Shown: positions 23,525 through 35,562, counted from the first letter of the stretch. The stretch: 64,000 nucleotides of DNA from Ostrinia nubilalis (GCF_963855985.1 NC_087092.1:5766001-5830000); one strand, 5' to 3'. Translations and numbers: made by a program. Notes: a model not told the origin generated them from the letters alone.

Positions 23525-24200
23525 CAGTTCCTCACGGGGCATGGCAACTTTAAACATAAACTTCACGAATTCAAACTAGTTCCGTCTCCTTTTTGCGAGT
23601 GTTCCACTGATGATGTCAGTCATGAGTATGAGCAATCTGCCCATCATATCTTGTGGGAGTGTGATCTTTGGAAACATGAATGTGATATAATGCTAAATTC
23701 AATACAACATACATCTGTTTCCGCAATTTATTACACCGATCTTGTCGCGACAAGAAAAAAATTCCGTGCTTTTAAGTGATTTTGTGAAAAATATTATTGG
23801 CAGGTTAGTTGCTAATTGCTCATAAGATTAAATTGATATTTATGGTCCGTGGTGCATAATCTTTTCTTAAAGGTTTTAAACCTTTGTTTGTCACCTGTCA
23901 TCCGCTTTGCAATGGAGGGAAGTCGAACCTTTATTTCGGACTCCTCCTATGTTCTTCTGATTAATTTCGTTGCGGGTCCAATGACAGTTTATTTCCCCCG
24001 GGACAAACTTGACCTTCATTGGTTGGGTTTTTATGGCGGTCAAGCTGTAGATCCTGGCTACACAGGAGTTGCAGTGGTGGGAACGAGAGGTCGGAATAGT
24101 CCCGTAATAACATTTACCGGTAGTAGGAATCGAGTCTGTAACCGCTGCTACCCTTGTAGCCACCACCAGTCTTACGTCCCTTTATAGAGCATTTACTTTA
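23525..24200 (+). pseudogene. Non-LTR retrotransposon (I/R1/Jockey-like) C-terminal relic plus 3' UTR
   Basis: From 23525 to the stop at 23777-23779 an open frame of 84 residues reads QFLTGHGNF ... CECS ... SAHHILWECDLW. This is the 'LTGHG ... C.C ... E(D)HIL.EC' pattern found after the reverse transcriptase and RNase H regions of I-group and Jockey-group LINE proteins. The frame is lost just upstream, so the coding part is 5'-truncated or shifted. The next ~400 bp, with a cysteine-containing frame ending near 24187, is most likely the element's 3' untranslated region. The exact clade is uncertain. Confidence 0.6.
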
Positions 24201-24668
24201 TTAGGTTTATAGAACTGCTCCTATAATATCAGCAGCTGTAAGCATTTCCTATGTATAAAAACGCGTTTTCTACTTCTTCGAATTACCCTGACGACGGTAG
24301 CTAAACCATCTAAGGCTATGTTTGTCCATTTAGAACAATACAACCTACTTAGCCTGCTTATAATGGTTAAATGTACATATTCATTGTTTTCCGAAAAAAA
24401 CGTCCCTTTGGTTCAGACAATAGTTCATTGACGCTCATCGTCACTGAATGACGCGGAAATAACAAACAAATGACAGCTGTCTATTGAAATGACGTTCGGC
24501 ATTCACGCCGATGTCACAGTGGCGCTCCGCGGACTTGTTTTGTTATTCTAATTACCGTAACCGTTACAACAAAACAAACAGAAAGCCAAAGAATAATGTT
24601 TTTAATAGTAACATTAAGTAATAGGGTTGGATGCACGACACGATATAATAATTCGAGGCATTTTTTCG
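24201..24668. other. Gap without supported gene
   Basis: Nothing recognised. Confidence 0.35.
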
Positions 24669-24790
24669 ATTTAAGACGATATGTTTTTATCCACAAAGAG
24701 GAAACTCTTGGCCTGCACATCGCCTGATGAAAAGTGATGATCAGGCCAAAGGTGGAAGCGAGATTCACCCGGAATCTTCAACCACAGCGT
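24669..24790. repeat. Dispersed repeat, TTTTTATCCACAA family, copy 1
   Basis: Shares TTTTTATCCACAA, CTTGGCCTG, CACCTGATGG-like, GATCAGGCC, GTGGAAGCGAG and TTCACCCGGAATC with copies at 32511 and 51007. It is probably part of a retroelement 3' region; the family is not identified. Confidence 0.65.
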
Positions 24791-25330
24791 AATTCTGATC
24801 CGAACGAATCATTTGTCGTGGATAAGATAAAATTTTATCGTGGAGCGCATCCTCTAATGAAAGCCATTTCCTTAGATAGATATTACGTAATTTGATACTT
24901 ACTAGCGTACTTAGATAAGTACTAAACACCAACTTAAGCAAACTAAAGGTTAACTTAATTTCATTGATACTCGTATTCTCAATTATTATACAAGTTAGTT
25001 AAATACCGACATCGTTAAGTAATTATCTTACGGAAGTACGTACTCACTCGTCATTATCACGTACTTACTCATATTTAAAAGTGTTCCACAAATAGCCAAC
25101 TAATTGGTCATACCTAAGTACGGTTCATAGATTAATAACTTCCTCATAATTTATAAACGACGCATAATTATTTACATTATCACCTCTTTTCATATCGTTA
25201 AAGCGTTCACTGCGTTTATTATTACAATGATCGAATACTTTTGTAGGCCTATTTATTCTATCTCAGTTCGCCAGATAAAACTTTTGTCTGTAGATTAACT
25301 TTACCACATTGATAGTTTCGGTATAGGAAA
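24791..25330. other. AT-rich gap
   Basis: Nothing recognised. Confidence 0.4.
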
Positions 25331-25332
25331 TA

Positions 25333-26604
25333 CGAGGGCTGCACTAAAAGTATCGGAAATGGAATATTTCCACTGTTCCTATCATATTAAAATCTTTTTA
25401 ATTGCAAACTCCTTGGTTTTAAAAAGCGAATACCATTTATTTATTTTAAAAAAGATTCTCGGTCTTATCACAAGGTCTTGTGAAACTTGTTTAGTCGTTG
25501 AGAAAATGGAATTGACTCGAGAAAATTCAAGAGCGATGATTTCTTATGACTTTCGGAGTGGTTTAACACAAAAACAGTGTGTTGACCGGATGATTTCTGC
25601 ATTTGATAATGAAGCCCCATCAAAAACCACAATTTATCGCTGGTTTGCTGAATTTCAACGTGGACGTGTCAAGCTCAGTGATGATCCCCGTCAAGGTCGT
25701 CCAAAAACTGCAGTCACCCAAGAAAACGTTGATGCTATGCGTAAGCTGATTGAAGAAGATCGACATGTGACATACCGCGAAATTCAGGCAACTTTAGACA
25801 TTGGCATGAGTCAAATACAAATAATCTTGCATGAACAATTAGGTGTAAAAAAGTTATTTTCCCGATGGATACCGCATTCGCTCTGTGAAGAGCAAAAAGC
25901 GGCTCGCGTTACTTGGTGCGTCAGAACTCTCGGAAGATTACACGCAGGATCCTCAAATGCTGTATACAACATCGTATCATGTGACGAATCCTGGATATAC
26001 GCGTACGAACCCGAAACAAAAAACCAGTCACGAGTTTGAGTGTTCGAAAAAAATTGTTCGTTCACGGAGTGTTGCAAAAAAAATGGTGGCCACGTTTGTC
26101 TCCAAAACCGGCCATGTTGCGACTATTCCTCTTGGGGGACAAAGAACGGTTAATGCAGAATGGTATGCTAGCATTTGTTTGCCACAGGTCGTTTCTGAAC
26201 TCCGTAAAGAGAACTGCAACCGCCGCATCATCCTCCATCACGACAATGCGAGTTCTCACACCGCGCACAGAACAAAAGAGTTTTAGAGCAAGAAAACATA
26301 GAATTATTAGTCCATCCGCCGCACAGCCCCGACCTAAGCCCTAATGATTTCTATACTTTCCCTAAAATAAAGAATAAATTGCGTGGTCAGAGATTTTCAT
26401 CACCTGAAGAAGCTGTGGACGCCTACAAAACGGCCATTTTGGAGACCCAAACTTCCGAATGCAATGGTTGCTTCAATAATTGGTTTCGTGTATGGAAAAA
26501 TGTGTCAAATTTCGCGGAGAATACTTTAAAAAGCAATAAATACATTTTTAAATAGTAATGATGTTTCACTTCCTTGATTCCCGAAATTTTCAGTGCCGCC
26601 CTCG
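25333..26604 (+). mobile_element. Mariner element, 1.27 kb, TA-flanked
   Basis: Imperfect terminal inverted repeats (CGAGGGCTGCACTAAAAG at the left, CAGTGCCGCCCTCG at the right) lie directly inside TA dinucleotides at 25331-25332 and 26605-26606. Length and layout are typical of mariner, with one transposase gene between the repeats. The transposase is broken (separate entry), so this copy is inactive, but it has both ends. Confidence 0.9.
25506..26555 (+). pseudogene. Mariner DD34D transposase, two frameshifts
   Basis: The start ATG at 25506 opens MELTRENSRAMISYDFRSG, a paired-type helix-turn-helix region with RWFAEFQRGR and DDPRQGRPKT. The first catalytic aspartate is in VSCDESWIYAYEP. A frameshift near 26035-26060 moves the frame to the block with RSRSVAKKMVATFVSKTGHV, RTVNAEWYASICLP and ILHHDNASSHTA (second aspartate). 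Another shift near 26283 restores the C-terminal part with HPPHSPDLSPNDFY (third aspartate, 34 residues after the second, the mariner DD34D spacing) and RGQRFSSPEEAVDAY. The last frame ends at TAG 26553-26555. Only two shifts break the gene, so inactivation is fairly recent relative to other relics here. Confidence 0.9.
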
Positions 26605-26713
26605 TATGTCAAAACGAAAATTTCATTATTCAGTTTGAGTTAGAAGCTATCCGATGAAAAATCTAGCCTAAATCTACAATTTCCATCTCAGCTCATAGAC
26701 AAATCGTTTATTA

Positions 26714-26860
26714 CGCCCGTATTCAAAAACGATGGTTGCTTAAGTGAAGCAGCAAATCGAACGCAAAGCGTTGATTTAGAGCTCTGTAATTGGTTCATAT
26801 GTCATCCTGTGCGTCCACGCGCACTTTGAGACCTCATAGTAATTTTTGTGAATATGGGCG
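26714..26860. mobile_element. MITE, CGCCCGTATTCAC family, copy 2
   Basis: Inverted ends CGCCCGTATTCA and TGAATATGGGCG are flanked by TTA on both sides (26711-26713 and 26861-26863). The body matches the copies at 16897 and 35563. Confidence 0.8.
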
Positions 26861-27435
26861 TTAGAATCCATCATCTTTTAAAAACAAAGTAAAACAAAAA
26901 CAAACAAAAACTTTGCCCAAATTAAGAAAAAAAAACTTCCAAATTCGAACGCAGATCATCGTAATCTATCATCTTTTGCAAAAATTTTGCCTTTGCCTAA
27001 CATGAAAAAAAAAATTCAAAATTCGAACAATTTAAAACGTAACCAAAGCCGTTCCAAATAGAATAGAACACACACACATACACAACTAACAACTACCTAA
27101 TCCGTAAATTAACGACTGCACGTCACCGTCCCTACGGTGGGGGGCGCTAGGGAGCGGGAGGCGTGTCCAACGAGCCCGATGCCACCGATACCCGCTCGAC
27201 TCTATGCGGCCCTGGTACCGGCGTGTCAGCAATACCTGCCGCGACACTCGACACTTGGATTCCGTGGATGCTTCGAATTTTCTACATCGATCTATGAGTT
27301 GGCGTTGGAAAACTTTGCTTCTTTCTTGGGTGTTTTACAAGAAATACGAGTAATCTAGCTTCGGGGCTTAAGTCGGAAAACTTAAATAAAGTATTGAGTA
27401 TTGAGAAAAAACTTGGCTTCTTGTGTGTTTTATTA
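26861..27435. other. Gap without supported gene
   Basis: Poly-A-rich stretches and a short moderately GC-rich patch at about 27120-27250. No domain recognised. Confidence 0.35.
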
Positions 27436-27930
27436 GAATGGTCCTAGTTTTGAGTTATCTGTGATGTTGACTTCCTTGGAATTTTCGGTAATAAGAGAAC
27501 TAATTCGCGTAATCGGTGTTGAACTGTAGAGTTTAGCATTCGTTTTGCTTGAATCTCTGATAAGACTAGCTTCAAGTTATCTGATAATGAGTTCCTTAGA
27601 ATTTTCGGTATTCATTGCTACGAGTAAGTCTATCTTGTCGTGATTGGAGTTGAATTAAGGAGAGTTTAGTTTAGTTTACCTGAATCTCTGGTACCAAGCT
27701 TCGAATTATCTGATATTGAATTTCTTGAAATTTTCGGTACAATTATGATAATTGCTAGCTCTATCTTCTCGTGAACGGTGTTGAGTTACGGAGTGTTAAG
27801 TTTTAGTTTAGTTTGTCTAAATCTTTGGTAGTTTTACCTTCGATATTAAATTCCTTGGAATTCAGATGGGAATGGATAACTCTACAGAATGTCTTCGCGT
27901 AATCGGTGTTGAAATTCCAGTTCCTTAGTT
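27436..27930. repeat. Diverged tandem repeat, ~125-bp unit, about four copies
   Basis: Words such as CCTTGGAATTTTCGGTA, GCGTAATCGGTGTTGAA, GAGTTTAG and TGAATCTCTG recur in the same order about every 120-130 bp (anchors near 27473, 27593, 27721 and 27851). The copies are diverged, so the array is old. No open frame runs through it. Confidence 0.75.
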
Positions 27931-28269
27931 CTTGTTTTATCTCGGAAAACAAGAAAGCTATTGTTTTGGAATCTATCGCTTAACTTGTGTAGAAATGATA
28001 AACTCTACTTTATAAATATGTTAACAATATTCAAGAAATCGTTCATAATAATATATGTCATAGTCTTAGGCCTAAAGTTTTCTGCCTGATACCACTGCCA
28101 AAACGAGCGTAAGAGATTCGGAAGTTTAGAGAAAATAATTGTAGGTAGACCCATGTCGTAAGTACATATTAAAAGAAAAAGAAAAAAGTTTCTGTATAGC
28201 GATTCTTAAAAAAAATCGTTTCGAGCATCGTTTTAGAATTCAGATCTAATAATTTCTGAACTGTCAACC

Positions 28270-28775
28270 TAAGTTTCATCTTCTAAATTCGCTATTTTAC
28301 GCGGATTTTCCGACTTTTTACTAACCGTATAGTCAGTGCAACGTTGGTAAATCTTCAATGGGGGATGCAAGAATCACAATTTGTTGATATTGTTAAAAAG
28401 GGCGGTTCGTACAGAGATCCGTTTGATATATAATTTTCGACTCCATTCTTTTCACTGCTAACGCGACTAAATCGAGTTATGTGCAATGTGCATTGTCCAT
28501 CCACAAGGTGAACCGACGACCTCATAAAGGTAGCAGAAAGACGCTGGATGCAGGCCGCTACCATCAGGCCTTTGTGGAAATTGGGGGAGGCCTATGTTCA
28601 GCAGTGCACGCCCTATGGCTGAGATGATGATGATGATGATGATGAGCATTGTTATAACGCAAATTTGGACCTAAATCTCTTGTTTCCATCTTCTCGATTC
28701 GCTATTTACGCTAGTTTTCCGACTTTTTTAGTAACCGGTAGTCAGTGCAACGTTGGTAAGTCTTCAATAGGGATT
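28270..28775. repeat. Local duplication flanking an RTE fragment
   Basis: About 85 bp (CGCTATTT..ACGC, TTTTCCGACTTTTT, GTCAGTGCAACGTTGGTAA, CTTCAAT) occurs at about 28285-28362 and again at about 28690-28770, offset by roughly 405 bp. An RTE 3' end sits between the copies. Confidence 0.7.
28496..28646 (+). mobile_element. RTE-like LINE 3' fragment with (GAT)n tail
   Basis: Matches the last ~120 bp of RTE coding sequence (the ACAAGGTGAACCGACGACCT block to TATGGCTGA) followed by a (GAT)n tail. Small indels break the frame. It sits between two copies of a local duplication. Confidence 0.75.
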
Positions 28776-28926
28776 AAAGGCACGGACTGCGGAATACCTA
28801 AGCGATTCTCGGTAATGCGATTAAGGTATTATTTACCAGGTACAAGTGGGGACATTACCCACTAATGTCTGTACGGCTTCTTTTGAATTAAGTCACCAAC
28901 ACAATAGCTAGGTCCTACCTATCACA

Positions 28927-29540
28927 TCATCATCATCATCATCATTTCAGCCACAGGACGTCCACTGCTGAACATAGGCCTCCCCCAATGACTTCCACAT
29001 CGCACGGTTGGTAGCGGCCTGCATCCAGCGCCTTCCCGCTACCTTTATCAGGTCATCGGTCCACCTTGTGGGTGGACGTCCCACGCTACGTTTTCCGGTA
29101 CGTGGCCTCCATTCCAGAACCTTGCTGCCCCATCGGCCGTCAGTTCTGCGTACTATGTGCCCAGCCCACTGCCACTTCAGCTTGCTGATCCGTCGGGCTA
29201 TGTCAGCGACTTTAGTTCGTTTACGGATCTCCTCATTTCTGATTCGATCTCGTAAAGAAACACCGAGCATAGCCCTCTCCATAGCACGCTGTGCAACTTT
29301 GAGCTTCTGTATAAGGCCTATAATAGTGAGGGGCCACGTTTCCGAGCCATAAGTCATCACAGGTAACACACATTGGTTGTAGACTTTCGTCTTCAGGCAC
29401 TGGGGTATTTTGGACGAAAAGATGTTGCGTAGTTTCCCGAACGCTGCCCAGCCGAGTTGGATTCGACGATTGACCTCCTTCTCGAAATTGGACCTACCTA
29501 GCTGGATCGTTTGTCCGAGGTAGACATACTAAGTAAAGGA
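28927..29540 (-). mobile_element. 5'-truncated RTE LINE with 12-bp target duplication
   Basis: On the minus strand an uninterrupted frame runs from about 29530 to the stop at 28947: YLGQTIQLGRSNF, then VMTYGSETWPLT, AQRAMERAMLGVSLRDRIR, KLKWQWAGHIVRRTDGRWG, RPPTRWTDDLIKVAGRRWMQ and YVQQWTSCG. This is the C-terminal part of an RTE-type reverse transcriptase protein, downstream of the catalytic core. The 3' tail is (ATC)n on minus, seen as (ATC)n/(CAT)n at 28927-28945 on plus. CTACCTATCACA flanks both ends (28915-28926 and 29541-29552), which shows insertion by target-primed reverse transcription. The frame lacks any start and cannot make an active protein. Confidence 0.88.
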
Positions 29541-29552
29541 CTACCTATCACA

Positions 29553-32510
29553 ACTGATTAGAAAACAAAGGAACTGGGGACTGTGGGCATCCCCACAACC
29601 CTAATTTGCTTGTTTTAATTATGATCTATGAATAAGATCGATACGCATGTATGTATGTCCGGGCATGTAGTGATCAAACTCTCACTTTGCTATTTATTGG
29701 TGGCTGTGTCCCGTGCTGTGCCCACAACCTTTTTTGAGGGCTGGATCCGCGCCTGGGGGACACTGAACGTTGTATGCTTCACGCGCGAGAATGGTTAGAA
29801 TAGTTTAGTTTCTGAGGAATTAAGAATCGTTGAATGTTTTGTGCAAAACTAATGATCAGATTATGATGGGTTTAGAGATAGTTGAGGACCCAGAAAAATC
29901 ATACGATGACCATGTGGTAAAAATTATGCGGTACCTGCCACGATTGAACGAAATATTGGGATGTTAAAACTGTTCCATAACTGCTGTTCTCGTGAAGTTC
30001 GAATCTTTGAGGTGCGCTATTGCAGTTTTATTCGTAACAAAAGCTCAAAGCTTGATTCCATTTTAAGCATAGACAAGGTGTTTTATTTATCGAATCTTTC
30101 ACTGACTTAGATTGAATTCAGCTTTGAGCGTTGTTTTGTGTACGGACTTTAAAGTCCCATTTATTCCGCATTTCTTCAAAAAACATGCTTATGAGCACGT
30201 CCGAACTTACATTTTTCCATGTTTTGTATCTTTTGTCGTCGCTACTGTTACTTTTTTTTTTTATTCTTTTGTTTTCGGGTTATCTTTTCGTGTTAATGCT
30301 TCCTTTTAATTATTAGATAACATGCATCTTGAATCCTGATAATCCGAAAACAGTTGATTGAAAACTGGAATTACGCTGAATTGAAAAACCTCTGAACTTC
30401 TGTCCTCAGCGTCAGTCGCGTGTATTTCGATCAATAATCGCTATCTTAATGTATTATAATATAGGTATAACATTGTACAATTTCATCAAAATCTATCGAG
30501 TTGTGTGATGAATGAACAGCAAACATCAACCCATATCCTTACAAACTTTTGTGTTTATGTTATTATCCATAGATGTGGTTTTGATTGACTTTGCCGGGCC
30601 AACCTAACTGACTGGGGTGTGGGTGTGACGGGGTGTTATAAATGATACCACCTCCCTCTACCCAGTGAGGGGTGCAATATGTTTTTGAGATATTCGTAAT
30701 TGCTTTACAATTGCTTGAAGATTCATTGAGGCGAGAGAGAGGGGGTGACAGAGCTTGGACGCAGAATGCGAGTGGATTTGGAAGGTCTGGTCATACTTTG
30801 TAACTGACTGTGATCATTGAGACTTTGGTATGATGATGGTAGACGAAAAGTAATATTCATGCAAGTAGGAATTAAAAACATTGCAGCTCTCTCTATCTCT
30901 CTCTCTGTATTGATGCTCTGCTCTTTTGTTCTTTTTAAAGAACAAATAACATTATCATTCGATTCAGATCACCAATCAGACATAACTCCACGCAAGCTTG
31001 CCACATTCCTATTCTCTCGCATCGCGATATTCAATTTCGCATTTTAATTATGGCTAAGCCAACCTAACTGGTTACCAAAACGAAGCCTATCCATAAAACA
31101 ACAGGCGGTGCGGTCACCAAATTAATCGTATACCTAACACGTGTACCTAATAAGTCTCGAGCGTCGTACGTTCGTGTATATGAATTTATTATCCAGTCAA
31201 GGTGACGGAATCGATGTCGGCGCGCCTGCGCTGTGAGCCTCAAACCACGTGTCAAGAGATGGCGTTAGCGGTCTACGCATGCGTCGGAATATTGAGCGCG
31301 CCACGACGCCGCTTGACATAAATCATATGTTTACCGCTCTCGCCGTGCGGACTCGAATTACCGCGCGTAATGACGTAACCATCACCCTCTGCTTGAATTT
31401 ATACCTTATTTGACTCGCAATAAAGTAGGTTTTGGTTTATTGGGAATAATACAGAAGTGTTTATACAGCGCAAGACGCGGACGTCAATTAGGGCTCGATG
31501 GCTCGATGCTATCTGCTTACCGTTGTCATTAAAAACGCAATCATGAGACGAGCTATTGATTGGTCACTCTAGCCGAGATAAAGTTGTTACGGTGTTGTTA
31601 CTTTGTTATTGCGAAAGTTTTCCATTAGTGTTGTTAGAGCTAACAAACTGCGCAATAGTTATCGAGGTCCGAGACAAGTTGTTTCGTCAAAATTTTGCTT
31701 ACATAATGGCTTCGTCTCTCACGATTCCATTATGGTTTATCTTGCATCTTTTAAAAATCTGTTAATATTATTTTAACTTACAAAAAGTTAAGAGTTTGAT
31801 CATTTTTGGCTGGTTTTCTCATCGTAAGGTGATCTATTTTCATAAGGTACTTACCTACTTATCTGTTTCTAATTAATGAATTCTAATGAAGCTGAATTAT
31901 TCTAAATCGCAGACTCCATTTTGAAAATTATTCTGTGGTTTAGATTAGAAAATGTTTGTCGGATCCTCCATTAACTTTGAACAATAAAGTAGAGTTATTT
32001 AGTCAACTGAAACACATCACTTCAATCATACATGAATTCATAAACAAAATAATAATTCAATAAATAATAATTAAAAAGACCGATGTCTAACAGTTGTTTG
32101 CACATTTTGTTTTATTGATGAGTACATTATTTTTTCTATTGTATGCAATTAAATTTAATGAATCTAAGCAGCATTGAATAAAAACGCAACTGCTGCTGGA
32201 CTGTACATTTTACGAATATTTACACGCCTCTTTTCTAAAATCGTTGGAAAAATAATGTTACTATCTACTTACAACTATTTTTACGTTGTCAGGAGCTTTC
32301 GAAACTTGCTAATCTCCATTATTTATTACTTAGATCTTGGTAATGGAAAGACTGTCAATAAAGATTTCTCAAGCATTTAATGCTAGACGATTTTCAGAGA
32401 AAATTATTATTTTCTAGAGCCAAAATCAATATCATTTTTGAAGTATCTCTATTATTCTCTATGTTCTGTATTAGGTTCTACGAGTGTATTATTTTAGGCA
32501 ACTATTCGTC
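29553..32510. other. 3-kb stretch without a supported gene
   Basis: Mostly AT-rich. A (CT)n tract lies at about 30888-30908, and the block CCAACCTAACTG appears at about 30600 and 31070. The part at 31190-31390 has more CpG. No exon could be supported. Confidence 0.4.
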
Positions 32511-32700
32511 TTTTTTTATCCACAACGAGGAAGCACTTGGCCTGTATCTCACCTGATGGTAAGTGACGATCAGGCCGAAAGTGGAAGCGAGCTTCACCCG
32601 GAATCCTCAACCACGGAGGAACAGGCTATCTTACCTCTAACTGCCGGAACACAACAATGCTGTTAACATTGTTGTTATGGCGACAGACTTAGGTAAGATG
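32511..32700. repeat. Dispersed repeat, TTTTTATCCACAA family, copy 2
   Basis: Carries TTTTTTTATCCACAACGAGG, CTTGGCCTGTATCTCACCTG, GATCAGGCCGAAAGTGGAAG and a 3' block with AACTGCCGG. The block order is the same as in the copies at 24669 and 51007. Confidence 0.7.
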
Positions 32701-33027
32701 GTGGTATTCTGTAAATTACCACCGTCTCTACAATTATTAATAATTACCGCATCGTGCGTCCCGTGCTCTACATCGTATGGCGTCTGCAAAGTTTCAAGTG
32801 GAGAGATTCATGTTATTTACGACACTTGGAATACAAACTTGGCCGCCAACTTGCCTAGGGGCCGTCCATAAATTACGTCATCGATTTTTTCAGATTTTAG
32901 ACCCCCCCCCCCCCTACAATCATCCTAGCGTCATTTCTTAATGCCCCCCCCCCCTTCTCCCAAAATTGACGTCATTACCAGTTTGACAAAATTAAAACAC
33001 TTGTAGAATCACCTTTTTTTTTTTTTT

Positions 33028-33109
33028 TAATAGATAGAGTGATTCTTAAGGAAGGTTTATATGTATAATACACGTAAGTACCACGGGCGAAGCCGGGGCG
33101 GGCAGCTAG
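33028..33109 (+). mobile_element. Helitron-like 3' end fragment
   Basis: Ends CACGGGCGAAGCCGGGGCGG, then GCAG, CTAG and a flanking T, preceded by a TATATGTATAATACACG block. This is a hairpin plus CTAG terminus of a second Helitron-like family, nested in the TIR element. Confidence 0.55.
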
Positions 33110-33135
33110 TATTATATGTAATCAGTAGCGGCGGA

Positions 33136-33160
33136 AGGGGGGGGGGGGGGGGGGGGGGGC
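33136..33160. repeat. Poly-G tract, ~23 bp
   Basis: An uninterrupted run of over 20 G. Further runs of C or G at 32905-32916, 32944-32954, 33355-33371 and 33490-33504 belong to the same element. Exact lengths may be affected by sequencing. Confidence 0.8.
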
Positions 33161-33580
33161 GGCGGTCCGCCCCGGGTGCCAAGCATCAGGGGGTGACACA
33201 AGTCGCGCAAATTAGTACTCCCTGGCACATCTGCATGGCAAATCTGCGGTCTATGTCATGATACGGGGGGGTGGGGGGTGCGATTGTCTTTCAATCGGTA
33301 GGAAACCCCAAAAATCCTGGGGGGGGTACCAGGGGGTGCCATAGGACTTGTGACGGGGGGGGGGGGGGGGTGATCGCCCCGGGTGCCAACCTAGGTGTGC
33401 TGGAAGAAATTTCTTTTTAGAAATAATCTTTTTGTAGGTGAACAATAAACTATAAATAAATAAATAAGAATGACGTCAATTTCGAAACACCCCCCCCCCC
33501 CCCCTATCTATCATTTACCGTCATCCGCAGACCAACCCCCCCCCCCCTAATTTAGAATGACGTAATATATGGACGGCCCC

Positions 33581-35562
33581 CTACTGACTTGGCATTGTTC
33601 CCCCGTCGCTATAAATTTTCCAACTAATTTTTATTGGAGTTTGAAAAGCGAATCGAAATAAAAGAAACCGCGATTTTTCTTTTAATTTAACTGCCAGTAG
33701 CGTGCGATGTTCGATTGTTTTAGAATCTGATACACCAATAAATTAGACGATACAATCTTTTTTCTGCCATATTATGTTATTTATCTATTATTATTTACAT
33801 AACGTTTTATTTATTATGTACTAAACTAACAATAGCTACAAAGCAATAATATCATTACGAAGCTGAACATTGTTAATGTAACAAACTGTTTTTTTCATAT
33901 TCATAAATCACTCAAACAATGCAATACCTTCAACTGTTTCTATTCACACCCAACCTTTTGTTTTAACAGCCACAAAAAAGGGTCTACTAATTAGCACCGC
34001 GTCAAATTCTCAATCGGAACTGGTGACAACTACCAGAGCCGCATAACGCACGAAGAGATGGCTCGAACGAACTACGGCGACAGTCGAGTCGAGAGCGCGA
34101 CAAGCGCGTCACTAGGGGAACTGGCAGTTGGTTCGTTCTTTTTTTTAACCGAGCGCACGTAAAAAAATATTGCCGCCAATTTCTTTTTTATGTTGTTACC
34201 TTTTTTGATTGTATAAGCGGCCAGGATAAAAAAAACATTGTTCGATGTTCGAATAAAAAAGTTTGAATTTTGTGATTATTGTCAGCTGTCTTTTATTAAT
34301 TTTATGAAGCAATTCAGTGTCCGTTGTAAGGTCTCAAATTAAATCTACCTCCATAGGTACCTACTTAACGAGAAGATTAGTCACTTCATGGTCTGCAGTT
34401 CTTGGAATCCAGTAAATTTGTACAGAGAGGGGATCCCCGTGTGGGCGGTGTACCATTATTCTCAATGGGAGGCGTTAATTTATTACCGTCGCATTCACGT
34501 TTATTTATTGGCCACTTAGAATAATTTGATTAATATGTTTACTGTCACTAAATGCCCATGTATCTGCAATGACATTGTAATAAATTACCTGTTGTTTCAG
34601 AGCAATTTGCGTCTAAGAATTATGTTGTAACAAAGAATTCGTTGTTGATAGATATACGGCCGGCTTATAGCGGTGCTTTGTGATTTTTTTCTACTGGATC
34701 ATCTGAAAAGGTGAGTTAATAAGCCCTTGGAAGTCCGATAAGGCCGCGATTGTCAACATTATCAAAGTCCCGTAGCCACCAGAGCAAACAACGGGCCAAA
34801 CTTATAACATCTGCCGTTTTCTCAGGAACGTGCCAAGTCCCCTAATCGCCTACGAACACACAAAAGAGCCATGCGGTGTTCGGAGCGAGATGTGAATACG
34901 GTATTTGTACGAGAGCGAGGGAGACGGAAAAGACCGGAACATTACACAAGCCGTCTCGGTTGACGGGTCCCGGACAAAACGAATGGTTCGGGAGCCGATT
35001 AAAACCTGCCGTATCGTCGGAATGAATGGAAATAAAATACAGGAGAACACGAACGCCAATAATAAACCCTGGTTCTGTATGATGATCTATAATTAAGTTA
35101 TTCAAGAAAAACACGACTTTTATAGCACTTTTGCTGCCTAACCTTAGCACAAGCACATAAATGCACCATGCATTTTTTAACCTAGTAGGTATGTCAAAAC
35201 TTCCAGTCTTATTTTTAGAGAGGTTATTCAAATAATATCTTTGCTCAAGTATGAATTGAAGCCCGTGATTATCTCTAAATAAGTATAAACCGAACGGGGT
35301 TTCAAAATACGAGTCGTAAAATGACTCCTTCTAGATGTTTTCAGATGAAACTTGCTTCCAACTTCTGTCTGATTATCACTTTCCATCAAAATGCAAGTCT
35401 TCCCCGTTGTGGCCAAAAAAATAATGCCATTCCAAATTTTTCCAAGCATTTCATACAGCACCTATGAACCTCCTCTTTTGTCCTCCCTCATACTGCTTTT
35501 TCCTGGGATTATAAAATTAAGTAAATAACGACTAAAAGAATCACAAAGAAGTTAAATAACTA
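33581..35562. other. 2-kb stretch without a supported gene
   Basis: AT-rich except for a CpG-richer patch at about 34030-34115 (GAGTCGAGAGCGCGACAAGC), which could be a promoter or first exon but has no supporting frame. Confidence 0.35.

Larger units (their letters stand above)
32858..33580. mobile_element. TIR element GGGGCCGTCCATAAATTACG with poly-C/poly-G tracts
   Basis: It begins GGGGCCGTCCATAAATTACG and ends with the near-complement CGTAATATATGGACGGCCCC. CTA (or CCTA) lies on both flanks. Subterminal ACGTCA/TGACGT words and long C runs occur at both ends in mirror positions. The centre holds a Helitron-like terminus and two pieces that share CGCCCCGGGTGCCAA next to G runs. No transposase frame. 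Confidence 0.7.

Noticed and set aside
23849..24187. A 112-codon frame as a separate gene
   Set aside because: It directly follows a LINE C-terminal relic and has no domain. It is more likely the LINE 3' untranslated region.
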